Source of the DNA: Spirosoma rigui
GTDB taxonomy: Bacteria > Bacteroidota > Bacteroidia > Cytophagales > Spirosomataceae
NCBI RefSeq assembly: GCF_002067135.1
Contig: NZ_CP020105.1
Span: 1,488,001-1,552,000, forward strand
Length of the DNA stretch: 64,000 nucleotides
Reading direction: 5' to 3'
Below are positions 26,151-34,159 of this stretch, piece after piece (position 1 is the stretch's first letter; the number at the start of each line of letters is the position of its first letter). A program made the position numbers and the translations under genes. Below the pieces are notes generated by a model. It had not been told where the DNA came from. It saw only the letters and a program-made list of their open reading frames with translations, and made no database searches.

Positions 26151-26744
26151 ATGAAACTAGTCCATTGTGCATTTGTTGGTTGTATTGCCTTATTGATGAG
26201 TGCCTGCGGCAGCCGTACGGCCGACAATTATGTGCCGAAGCCGAAAGCGTATCCGCGCTTCGATTTGCCCGCACCTGACTACACCCTGCTTCCGCCTACC
26301 CATCCTTATCAGTTCGAGTACAACAAAGCCGCCCGGATTCTTCCCGATACGTTTGCCCGCGCCGAACCCCACTGGATTTTTATCAACTACCCCGCTTTTC
26401 ACGCCAGCGTTCAGATTACCTACAAGCCAATCAGGAACGACGTGAACCGGTTACGGTCCATGCTCGAAGACTCGTACAAGCTGGCGGCCCGGCATAATAT
26501 CAAGGCTTACGCCATTGAACAGCGGACAATTAAGCTGAAGTCGGGGCTGGAAGCCAGTCTGATCGATTTGTCGGGTGAGGTGCCGAGTCAGGTTCAGTTT
26601 GTGACAACGGATTCAACGAACCATTTCCTGCGGGGCGCACTGTACTTTAACACGGCTACACAAAACGATTCGCTGCAGCCTGTTATTCAGTACATCCGTA
26701 AAGATGTTCTACATTTACTCAATACCCTGACCTGGCGTAAGTAA
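26151..26744 (+). CDS. gldD: Gliding motility lipoprotein GldD
   Basis: 197 residues with signal and lipobox LMSAC (Cys19). The mature part matches GldD: KPKAYPRFDLPAPDY, PYQFEYNKAARILPD, WIFINYPAFHASVQITYK and the D-x-Y-K-x-A-x-x-H-x-I-K helix. GldD is a lipoprotein required for gliding in Flavobacterium and linked to the type IX secretion/gliding apparatus. It stands alone here, divergent from a YitT gene and not next to other gld genes. Confidence 0.9.
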   Translation: MKLVHCAFVGCIALLMSACGSRTADNYVPKPKAYPRFDLPAPDYTLLPPTHPYQFEYNKAARILPDTFARAEPHWIFINYPAFHASVQITYKPIRNDVNRLRSMLEDSYKLAARHNIKAYAIEQRTIKLKSGLEASLIDLSGEVPSQVQFVTTDSTNHFLRGALYFNTATQNDSLQPVIQYIRKDVLHLLNTLTWRK

Positions 26745-26800
26745 GCTGGTCAGCGAACGGCACTCACCTATCACCTATACGAACAGCAAAGTCTGTCCTG

Positions 26801-26831
26801 TTGTTAACCAGTAACGCTGTGAATAGCTTTG
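26801..26831 (+). promoter_or_regulatory. Bacteroidota promoter close to the cytochrome c start
   Basis: TTG at 26801-26803, a 20-base spacer, then TAGCTTTG at 26824-26831, an exact TAnnTTTG match. The ATG begins five bases later, so transcription would start at or near the start codon, suggesting a leaderless message. Confidence 0.55.
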
Positions 26832-26835
26832 CTCC

Positions 26836-27261
26836 ATGAAAAAAAGTATTTATTTCCTGCTATGCTTGTCTGTTTCGGCGGGTTATGCCCAAAGTCAGAA
26901 GCCAGTTGCCAAACCTACGTCAAAATCGGCTGTGGCAACTGCCAAGCTGCCCGGCCAGGCGCTGTATGAACAGCATTGCCTCGTCTGCCACCAGGCCGAT
27001 GGTTCCGGCGTTCCCGGCCTGAATCCACCGCTGAAAGGTGCCAGTTGGGTGCAGGGCGACAAAACCCGGCTCATTAACGTATTGTTGAAAGGACTACAAG
27101 GCCAGGAGATTGACGAGGAGATGTATGACAACGCCATGCCTGCTCACGATTTTTTGGACGATACCCAGATCGCCGGTGTGCTGACCTACATCCGGAGCAA
27201 CTTTGGTAATAAAGCCGACGCCGTTACGGCCGACGAGGTAAAGAAAGTGCGGGGTAAATAG
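26836..27261 (+). CDS. Periplasmic class I cytochrome c
   Basis: 141 residues. A signal peptide ends near AGYAQ. The heme-binding CLVCH is at 48-52 and the axial Met is probably Met101 (AMPAHDF). A single heme domain of the small electron-carrier type. The partner is unknown; the bd oxidase in this window is a quinol oxidase and would not use it. It is preceded by a promoter very near its ATG. Confidence 0.92.
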   Translation: MKKSIYFLLCLSVSAGYAQSQKPVAKPTSKSAVATAKLPGQALYEQHCLVCHQADGSGVPGLNPPLKGASWVQGDKTRLINVLLKGLQGQEIDEEMYDNAMPAHDFLDDTQIAGVLTYIRSNFGNKADAVTADEVKKVRGK

Positions 27262-27320
27262 TAACTGATTTGGTTTCAAGGCCCTCCGCAAACTGACCGC
27301 TTCATTCACTTAGCCAGATT

Positions 27321-28220
27321 ATGCACATCGGTTTACTCGGTTGCGGCCGCTGGGGAAAGCTTATCCTGACGACACTGACCGGGCTCGGGATACGGGTAAC
27401 TGTATACGACACCGATCCGGACACGCGTCGGCTGGCCGTGCCGTTGGGCGCTGCTGCCAGTGGGGCGTCGGTGGCGGACCTGGCAAATACCGACGGACTG
27501 ATCGTGGCGACCCCCGCGTCTACGCACCGGGCCGTACTGGAGCAGATTGCGTATCTGGGCAAACCGATATTTGTTGAAAAACCGCTGGCTACTTCCTACG
27601 CCGACGCGCTGTCCATTGCCCGTCTAGCGATGCCACCTACCTTTCTGATGCACATCTGGCGGTATCACCCGGGCATTCGGCTGATGGGCGAGTTAAGTCA
27701 GTCGGGTGTGCTGGGGGAGGTGCTGCTCCTGAAAACAAGCCGGACGAACTGGACCAGTCCCCGTACCGATACGGATAGCCTGCGCACGCTGGCTCCGCAT
27801 GACCTGACCATCTTGCTGCAGATACTGGGTTATCTACCCAATCCTACCGCGGCTGTGGCCGAACGGCATGGCGGTGTTATACGCGGACTGACGGCCTTTC
27901 TGGGGCTAGCTCCGGCCTGTGTCATAGATATATCGACCCGGTATGCCGATAAACGCCGGGAGGTTCGGGTGCACGGGACAAAGGGCGTAGCGGTGCTCGC
28001 TGGTGAAAAAGCGGATTGTATCGACGTCTGGTTCGGCGACGACCAGACGCCGGTTGCCGACTGGCGGCATGAACGCTTGCCCTTCGATACAACCCCCCCG
28101 CTACAGCTTGAGCTGATGGCTTTTCTTGAGTACCTTCAGGGCGGTAAGGCTCCCCTTAGCCCGCTGGCAGAAGGCGTTGACATTATTCGTCTGCTGGACG
28201 CGATTGAGGAGCTGACTTAA
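27321..28220 (+). CDS. Gfo/Idh/MocA-family oxidoreductase
   Basis: 299 residues. The N-terminal Rossmann motif GLLGCGRWGKL binds NAD(P). VEKPLATSYADAL is the family's EKP signature, and the C-terminal alpha/beta domain carries LAPHDLTILLQILG. Such enzymes oxidise or reduce sugar derivatives. It is followed by a glycosyltransferase and a dTDP-sugar-epimerase-like gene, suggesting a small surface-sugar cluster. The substrate cannot be read from sequence. Confidence 0.88.
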   Translation: MHIGLLGCGRWGKLILTTLTGLGIRVTVYDTDPDTRRLAVPLGAAASGASVADLANTDGLIVATPASTHRAVLEQIAYLGKPIFVEKPLATSYADALSIARLAMPPTFLMHIWRYHPGIRLMGELSQSGVLGEVLLLKTSRTNWTSPRTDTDSLRTLAPHDLTILLQILGYLPNPTAAVAERHGGVIRGLTAFLGLAPACVIDISTRYADKRREVRVHGTKGVAVLAGEKADCIDVWFGDDQTPVADWRHERLPFDTTPPLQLELMAFLEYLQGGKAPLSPLAEGVDIIRLLDAIEELT

Positions 28221-28245
28221 TCACTGTTTCCTTCCGCCCATATTT

Positions 28246-29136
28246 ATGCCCGTTCCCGTTCAGGCTACGATTATTCTCCCCACTACCGCCGACCGGGGAG
28301 TGCTACTGCCACTTTGTGTATCCAGTATTCAGCAACAGACCCTGCAGGCTTTTGAGGTATTCATCATCGGCGATGGAGTCGATGAGCCCACCCGGGTTAT
28401 CATCAATGAACTGGTGAGGCAGGACAACCGTATTCGCTTCTTCGATCATCCGAAGCATGCCCGCCGGGGTGAGGTATATCGACACCAGGCATTGCAGGAA
28501 GCCCGGGGCGAATTTGTCGCCTACATCTGCGATCGGGATTTGTGGTTACCCAAACACCTTGAAACACTCGCTCATTACCTGCAGCATGCTACGTTGGTCA
28601 CGACCTATTACTATTACGTCCGTCGCGACCAGCAATTAGTGCTCCCGTATCTCTATACGTCACCAACTGAAACCGCCAGGGGTATTCTGTCGGCGGCTGG
28701 CCATCGGCTCGATTTTTACCACCGCTTGCCCTACGGCTGGCGAACGACACCCGTCCACCGTCCCACCGATCGATACATGTGGGAGCAGATGCTGGCGCAG
28801 GCAGACTGCCAGGTTGCAGTAGCCTGGCAGCCCACACTATTGTACTTCAAACGTAATGATCATCCAGGCTGGCCAACGGTACAACGGTATGCCGAACTGG
28901 CCCGATGGGCCGCGTTGTTGCAAACCCCGTCGGCATTGCAGCCAGCGATGGATAACGCCTTGATGAACGTTATTTACGAGCGGAACCGGTACAAGGAAAG
29001 CTGGCTGTTGCTCCGTGGCAAACGGGTAGCCGAACTACCCGGCCTGTTCAAAAATAAGCTCCGGCGCTGGTTGCGGTTACCAGGAGATCAGCCAGCGGAG
29101 GAAAGCTGGTTGCCCGCTCTGATAAAATTGGATTAA
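28246..29136 (+). CDS. Family 2-like glycosyltransferase
   Basis: 296 residues. The GT-A start QATIILPTTADRG, CVSSIQQQTLQAFEVFIIGDG and a DxD-type ICDRD at about 93 fit GT2. The C-terminal 100 residues are helical and basic (RRWLRLPG). It probably transfers a sugar onto a glycan or lipid on the cytoplasmic side. Its last 89 bases overlap the opposite-strand epimerase gene. Confidence 0.85.
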   Translation: MPVPVQATIILPTTADRGVLLPLCVSSIQQQTLQAFEVFIIGDGVDEPTRVIINELVRQDNRIRFFDHPKHARRGEVYRHQALQEARGEFVAYICDRDLWLPKHLETLAHYLQHATLVTTYYYYVRRDQQLVLPYLYTSPTETARGILSAAGHRLDFYHRLPYGWRTTPVHRPTDRYMWEQMLAQADCQVAVAWQPTLLYFKRNDHPGWPTVQRYAELARWAALLQTPSALQPAMDNALMNVIYERNRYKESWLLLRGKRVAELPGLFKNKLRRWLRLPGDQPAEESWLPALIKLD

Positions 29137-29626
29137 TGATGCCCCAGGGGATTCCCAGTTCCGGATCATCCCAGCGACAACCGAAATTATCGTCGTGGGC
29201 GTAGTCCTTATATGACTCGGAAACGGCCTGTAAATGCATGGACGGTTCGTAGAAATACCAGCCGTGTAGCAGGCCGGTAGGAAAAATGACTGCCTTAAGA
29301 TCGGTGCCGAACAGTTCGTAAAGACTATGTTGCTGATACGTTGGTGAATCGGGACGAACGTCGTACAACCCGACCAGGCAATGTCCATCGATCAGGCAAA
29401 AATATTCATCGTGCCGCTGATGAATGTGCAGACCTCGCAATACGTGCGCTGCCGAACGAACCATACTCCACTGCGTTGGTTCGATGGCGGCCCGCCAGTG
29501 GGTAGCAAACGTTTCGGTAAAAGACCCGCGCTGGTCGCGCTCTTCGTTCATTACTTTCAGGTCAACGCCGTGGAGCGTGATCCCGGCTATTAATTGGGAG
29601 GTGTGGGAAACGGGTGGGATTTGCAT
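29048..29626 (-). CDS. dTDP-4-dehydrorhamnose 3,5-epimerase-like cupin (RmlC family)
   Basis: 192 residues. The RmlC fold is shown by RGSFTETFATHW, the active-site-like RGLHIHQRHDEYFCLIDG, VGLYDVRPDSPTYQQH, and FPTGLLHGWYFYEPSMHL. The conserved His pair and Tyr needed for epimerisation seem present, so it is probably active on a dTDP-sugar; WxcM-like isomerase is an alternative. No rmlABD genes are in the window. Confidence 0.85.
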   Translation of the reverse strand: MQIPPVSHTSQLIAGITLHGVDLKVMNEERDQRGSFTETFATHWRAAIEPTQWSMVRSAAHVLRGLHIHQRHDEYFCLIDGHCLVGLYDVRPDSPTYQQHSLYELFGTDLKAVIFPTGLLHGWYFYEPSMHLQAVSESYKDYAHDDNFGCRWDDPELGIPWGIINPILSERATSFPPLADLLVTATSAGAYF

Positions 29627-30052
29627 AGACAGAAAATAGGGGGGTGGATAGGTACTGGTAAACTAAAACGCGCAATTCATTTTATAAAGACCCGCAGGTG
29701 GGCTGCGGTATATATAGATCGTCCTGTTACATACGTACCAGAGCCACAAAGAAAGTCGGCAGGTGGCGGCTCCGCCCCGATACTGGTCTTTTTTGGAAAA
29801 CGTCGAGAAGGTATACTTAACGAGACAAAATCAGAGTAGCTATTCGTTTTCGCGCCATTGTGCTACAGTCAGCACAGCAAGAGCGTCTTAAATAATGTTT
29901 AATCTATAGTAATAACTGGTTGATTATCTGCTTGAAGCGATTTGGGCAAACATAGTAAAAAGCAATTATATAGTCTTATTTATTTCGGCCGATACTAAAA
30001 GAAAAACGCTACAGCGCTCTGGTTTCTGCGGCTGTAGCGCCGGATGGGCAGG
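29627..30052. other. Intergenic stretch of about 425 bases
   Basis: AT-richer sequence between the divergent side of the epimerase gene and the 3' end of the carboxylase gene. It contains the minus-strand terminator at 29996-30039. No believable gene was found. Confidence 0.55.
29996..30039 (-). terminator. Intrinsic terminator of the carboxylase gene (minus strand)
   Basis: Stem CGCTACAGC (30007-30015) with GCTGTAGCG (30031-30039). On the minus strand it is followed by TTTTTCTTTT. Clear rho-independent form. Confidence 0.85.
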
Positions 30053-31663
30053 CTAGGTTTGAATGATACCGACCGAGAACGGTTTCGTGATGGGGGCATG
30101 GTTGGCTGCGGCAATTCCTTCGGAAAGGGTTTGTCGGGTTTGCAGCGGATCAATGATGGCATCGACCCACAACCGGGCAGCAGCGTAGTAGGGCGACAGC
30201 TGAGCGTTGTACTGATCCGTAATTTTATCCAGCTGGGCTTTTTCCTCGTCGGGCGTCATGGGCTGCCCTTTGGCTTTCTGAGCGGCTACCTGAATCTGAA
30301 GCAATGTTTTGGCAGCCGATGCACCGCTCATAACGGCCATCTGCGCCGTAGGCCAGGCCAGCATCAGGCGGGGGTCATAGGCTTTGCCGCACATGGCGTA
30401 GTTGCCCGCGCCGTAGCTGTTACCAATGACAACTGTAAACTTCGGTACCACTGAGTTGGCCATGGCGCTGACCATCTTGGCGCCGTCTTTTATGATTCCG
30501 CCCTGCTCGGCCCGGCTTCCGACCATAAAGCCTGATACGTCCTGCAAAAATACCAGCGGGATACGTTTCTGATTACAGTTCATAATAAAGCGGGCAGCTT
30601 TGTCGGCGGCATCCCCGTAAATGACCCCGCCCATCTGCATCTCTGTTGGCTGGCCCGCCTTTCCTTTGGCTTTTACCACTTTTCGCTGGTTGGCAACGAT
30701 ACCAACCGCCCAGCCATCGACCCGGGCGTAGCCGCACAGCAGCGACTGACCGTATCCCGGCTTATACTCGTCAAAATCCGAGGCATCGACAATGCGCTCG
30801 ATAATTTCCCGCATATCATACGGTTTAACGCGATCAGCAGGCAGAATGTAGTAGATGTCGGCGGGGTTTTTGACGGGCAGCACGGGGGTAGCCCGGTCAA
30901 AACCCGCAGTTTCGGAGCGGCCGGTTTTGTCGAGAATGCGTTTAATCGCATCCAGACAGCTCTTGTCATCCGGGTAGCGGTTATCGATCACGCCCGAAAT
31001 ATCGGTGTGCGTAACGGCCCCGCCCAGCGTTTCCGCATCGACATCTTCGCCGATCGATGCTTTAACCAGATACGGTCCCGCCAGAAATATGGACCCGGTA
31101 CCTTCTACAATCAACGCTTCGTCTGACATGATGGGTAGGTAAGCACCTCCGGCTACGCAACTACCCATGACGGCCGCTACCTGCAAAACACCCATGGCTG
31201 AGAGGTGCGCATTGTTCCGGAAGGTGCGGCCGAAATGATCCTTGTCGGCGAAAACTTCATCCTGCAACGGCAGGTAAACACCCGCACTGTCGACCAGGTA
31301 GATGATAGGAAGTCGGTTCTCCATCGCAATTTCCTGCGCCCGGAGGTTCTTTTTTGCCGTGATCGGAAACCAGGCACCGGCTTTCACCGTCGCGTCATTG
31401 GCCACAATGACACACTGTCGCCCCGATACGTAACCAATAACCACAACCACTCCCCCGGACGGACACCCACCGTGCTCAGTATACATGCCTTCGGCGGTGA
31501 ACAGGCCGATCTCAACCATCGGCTTGTCGGCATCGGTGAGGTAATGGATGCGCTCGCGGGCGGTTAGCTTCCCTTTTTTGTGTTGATCATCTATTTTCTT
31601 TTGTCCGCCACCAAGCCGGGTTTTCAGGGTGCGTTGAGCGAGTTCGTCGAGGAGAGTTTGCAT
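30053..31663 (-). CDS. Acyl-CoA carboxylase carboxyltransferase subunit (methylcrotonyl/propionyl type)
   Basis: 536 residues matching biotin-dependent carboxyltransferase beta subunits. Two crotonase-like halves carry the oxyanion loops, with VMGSCVAGGAYLPIMSDEA in the first and VVIGNSYGAGNYAMCGKAYDP in the second. LVDSAGVYLPLQDEVF is most like methylcrotonyl-CoA carboxylase beta rather than propionyl-CoA carboxylase. The partner biotin carboxylase/biotin carrier subunit is not adjacent. It probably acts in leucine or branched acyl-CoA breakdown, in line with the branched-chain-type E1 at 46.8-49.2 kb, though not linked to it. Confidence 0.9.
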   Translation of the reverse strand: MQTLLDELAQRTLKTRLGGGQKKIDDQHKKGKLTARERIHYLTDADKPMVEIGLFTAEGMYTEHGGCPSGGVVVVIGYVSGRQCVIVANDATVKAGAWFPITAKKNLRAQEIAMENRLPIIYLVDSAGVYLPLQDEVFADKDHFGRTFRNNAHLSAMGVLQVAAVMGSCVAGGAYLPIMSDEALIVEGTGSIFLAGPYLVKASIGEDVDAETLGGAVTHTDISGVIDNRYPDDKSCLDAIKRILDKTGRSETAGFDRATPVLPVKNPADIYYILPADRVKPYDMREIIERIVDASDFDEYKPGYGQSLLCGYARVDGWAVGIVANQRKVVKAKGKAGQPTEMQMGGVIYGDAADKAARFIMNCNQKRIPLVFLQDVSGFMVGSRAEQGGIIKDGAKMVSAMANSVVPKFTVVIGNSYGAGNYAMCGKAYDPRLMLAWPTAQMAVMSGASAAKTLLQIQVAAQKAKGQPMTPDEEKAQLDKITDQYNAQLSPYYAAARLWVDAIIDPLQTRQTLSEGIAAANHAPITKPFSVGIIQT

Positions 31664-31880
31664 GAATGAAGAAGAAGTGAAGGGCTATAGGTACGTAGAA
31701 AACCCTAAAGTAAGGGAGTTGTTGTTCTTCCGAAACGGGAGCAACAAAACAATCAGGAATCGAGAAGGCTTTCGTAGAGGCCAATTAATTAAGCATGTTT
31801 GGCCTTTAGCGAATTTGACAAAATTAATTGCCGAAGAAAGGAGTGAACGCCCGATGAAGTCTCCGTCGGCTACGTAAAAT

Positions 31881-31937
31881 CAGTACAGGCGTGTTCATGT
31901 CATTTGGCGAACGAATGACATGAACACGCCTGTACTG
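31881..31937. terminator. Perfect 24-base hairpin downstream of the MlaD-like gene
   Basis: Arms 31881-31904 and 31914-31937 are exact complements with a nine-base loop. On the minus strand it lies 17 bases after the MlaD-like stop and is followed by ATTTT. Unusually long for a terminator. Confidence 0.75.
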
Positions 31938-31954
31938 GCGGGTTTTTGTAAGAG

Positions 31955-32950
31955 CTACTTCAACGAATCGGTCCGGCTGGTCATACCCGTTGAACTGACA
32001 GGGGGTGTTGCTGTGGTGGACGTCGGTTTGTCTTTTTTGCCGAAAAGCGAGAAATGCACGTAGCGCTTTGGATTTTCGCGCAGGTCAGTCAGAAGTTTTT
32101 CGAGGCTGGCCGTTGTAGCGTTCACGTTGCGATAGAGTGCTTCGTCCGATGCCAGTTTGCCCAGCGATCCCTGTCCCTTGTTGATAGCGCCCAGAATCTG
32201 CTGCAGATTGTCGACCGTTTTGTTGACGCTACCGAGGGTTTGTTTCAGTTGAAGGCCCTGTAGCGAGTCGGCAAACGTATCGGCCTTAGCCAGAATAGGC
32301 TTCAGCTGTTTTTCGGTTTCGACCAGTGAACTTGACAATCGGTTCACGTTGTCGAGGGTAGCCCGCAAGCCCGCGCGGTTTTCGTTGACGGCCAGGTCGA
32401 GGGTGCGTACTCCCGCGTTGGCTGAACGCAGTGTCTGGTTGAGCACAATACCCGTCTGATCAAACTGCCCCACTACCTTGTTAAGCTGGTAAGTCAGCGA
32501 GTCGACATTTTCCAGTACCGGGATGGTTTTCTCTTTGATGAGCGCGGAGAGCCCCGTTTCTTTGGCGGCAATAAGACGACCACCGTTTTCCAGATCGGGA
32601 GCGCCTAACTTGATTCCCAGCCGGATCAGTTTACCACCCAGCAATCCATCGTCGGCCAGAACAGCCCGCGAACCCTGGGTTACCCGAATGCCGTTTTTTA
32701 CTTCGATGGTAACAAGGAGTTTGTTACCCTGATCCTGCAGAATCTTGATATCCTTGATCTGACCAACCGTCAGGCCGTTTATCTGCACCGGGTTGGATGC
32801 CGTTAGCCCATCGATGTTATCATAAATGATGGTGTACTTGTTGTTGGACGAAAAGAAATCGGAGCCTTTCAGGAAGTTAAACCCGAAAAAAAGCATCAAT
32901 AACGTTATGACGGCTAGTAAGCCAACTTTTACTTCCTGCGAAATTTTCAT
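31955..32950 (-). CDS. MlaD-family (MCE domain) lipid-transport protein
   Basis: 331 residues from the ATG at 32950; a longer frame to 33025 adds an unlikely N-terminus. One membrane anchor VGLLAVITLLMLFFGFNFLKG, then an MCE domain with YDNIDGLTASNPVQINGLTVGQIKDI. A long helical stretch follows (NANRAG, LQQILGAINKGQGSLGKL) and a Thr/Ser-rich tail. MCE proteins carry lipids between membranes with an MlaEF-type ABC transporter; those subunits are not adjacent. It is followed upstream by amiC. Confidence 0.9.
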   Translation of the reverse strand: MKISQEVKVGLLAVITLLMLFFGFNFLKGSDFFSSNNKYTIIYDNIDGLTASNPVQINGLTVGQIKDIKILQDQGNKLLVTIEVKNGIRVTQGSRAVLADDGLLGGKLIRLGIKLGAPDLENGGRLIAAKETGLSALIKEKTIPVLENVDSLTYQLNKVVGQFDQTGIVLNQTLRSANAGVRTLDLAVNENRAGLRATLDNVNRLSSSLVETEKQLKPILAKADTFADSLQGLQLKQTLGSVNKTVDNLQQILGAINKGQGSLGKLASDEALYRNVNATTASLEKLLTDLRENPKRYVHFSLFGKKDKPTSTTATPPVSSTGMTSRTDSLK

Positions 32951-33186
32951 GTGTACGTAAAGTGAACAGGCTGGCGGGCTGTGTCCACCGACTTGGATGA
33001 ACGTATAACCAACTCCGGTGGTCATTTGTGCCGTAATTGGGACAAAATAGACGGCAAGCGGTATACGCCTTCAGGCAGTGCGACCGGGCTATACTCCTGA
33101 TCAATCAGTGTAACGGCTTTGTTTTCAGAGATTTATGCCGTTGAGCGAATTTTGGCAGGTTACCCGTAAGCGGGTCGGTAAACACG

Positions 33187-34137
33187 CTAGTTGGCCGATT
33201 CCACTTCGTCTTTGTACTGAGCAAATGCTTTGTAGATAGCGCCCGCAATTTGCTCCTGCCCATCTTTCGATTTCAGAAAGAGTTCTTCGGCCGGATTGGT
33301 CAGGTAACCGCTCTCGATGAGGATGCTGGGCATGGTCGTTTTCCAGAGCACGATAAAACCGGCCTGCTTCACGCCGTTGCTTTTGCGATCGGCATTGTGC
33401 CGGAAGCTGCGCTCCACTTTCTCGGCAAAATTGATGCTGCTCGTCATGAACGCGTGCTGGTAGTTGGCCAGCATGATCGTAGCCAGGGGTGAGTTGGGAT
33501 TGAATCCCTTGTAAGTCTGTTCGTAGTTTTTTTCCTGCAGAATAACCGCGTTTTCGCGCCGGGCCACATCCAGGTTGCTCTGGGTACGGTGTAAGCCCAA
33601 GGTGTAGGTTTCGGTGCCGTATACGCGGCTGCTCGACGGGCTGGCGTTGCAGTGGATGGAGATGAACAGATCGGCCCGGTTGCGATTGGCAATGGCACCC
33701 CGTTCGTACAGATCGACAAAATGATCGGTAGAGCGGGTGTAAATAACCCGGATGTTGGGGAAATTCGCTTTTATTTTCCGACCCAACTGTAATATTAGGT
33801 CCAGATTAATCGTCTTTTCGTTGGCGTAGCGGCCGTGGGTGCCAGGATCTTTTCCGCCATGACCGGCATCGAGCACAACGGTACGGAGCTGGTTAGAACG
33901 GGTTTCGGACTGGGGCTCTGCATCGGCTTCCGCCTGGGCAGGTGTCGTTTGTCCCGATGCCCCCCGTCGAACCGTATCCTGCGTCAGTTCGGGCAACAGA
34001 TCCATCCGGGCGGGCGCCATTGTCAGGGCCAGCAGCGGGAAGACCGTCAGCAGCAGCGTTGTTACTATTCCGGGAGCCGGAACCAACGACCGACTCGCAG
34101 TTGGTTTAATAAATTTTAACAGGTGAAAACGTTTCAA
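33187..34137 (-). CDS. N-acetylmuramoyl-L-alanine amidase
   Basis: 316 residues. An N-terminal hydrophobic signal/anchor (GIVTTLLLTVFPLLALTMA) is followed by an Amidase_3 domain. Zinc ligands are His in LDAGHGGKDPG, Glu in ANEKTIN and His in SIHCNA, with the catalytic Glu in LIESGYLTNP. It cuts peptide stems from peptidoglycan during cell separation. It is divergent from lptD with only a short space between, and beside an MCE protein, forming an envelope-biogenesis neighbourhood. Confidence 0.94.
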   Translation of the reverse strand: MKRFHLLKFIKPTASRSLVPAPGIVTTLLLTVFPLLALTMAPARMDLLPELTQDTVRRGASGQTTPAQAEADAEPQSETRSNQLRTVVLDAGHGGKDPGTHGRYANEKTINLDLILQLGRKIKANFPNIRVIYTRSTDHFVDLYERGAIANRNRADLFISIHCNASPSSSRVYGTETYTLGLHRTQSNLDVARRENAVILQEKNYEQTYKGFNPNSPLATIMLANYQHAFMTSSINFAEKVERSFRHNADRKSNGVKQAGFIVLWKTTMPSILIESGYLTNPAEELFLKSKDGQEQIAGAIYKAFAQYKDEVESAN

Positions 34138-34159
34138 AGCGATAGCGGGATAACTGTTC

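Noticed and set aside
29627-30052. Short plus-strand frames of 70-80 codons around 29.6-29.8 kb
   Set aside because: No start-site support, no domain, and partly antisense to the epimerase gene.
31662-31877. 71-codon plus-strand frame upstream of the carboxylase gene
   Set aside because: Lies in the leader of a divergent gene, has no recognisable domain or signal, and its composition follows the intergenic region.
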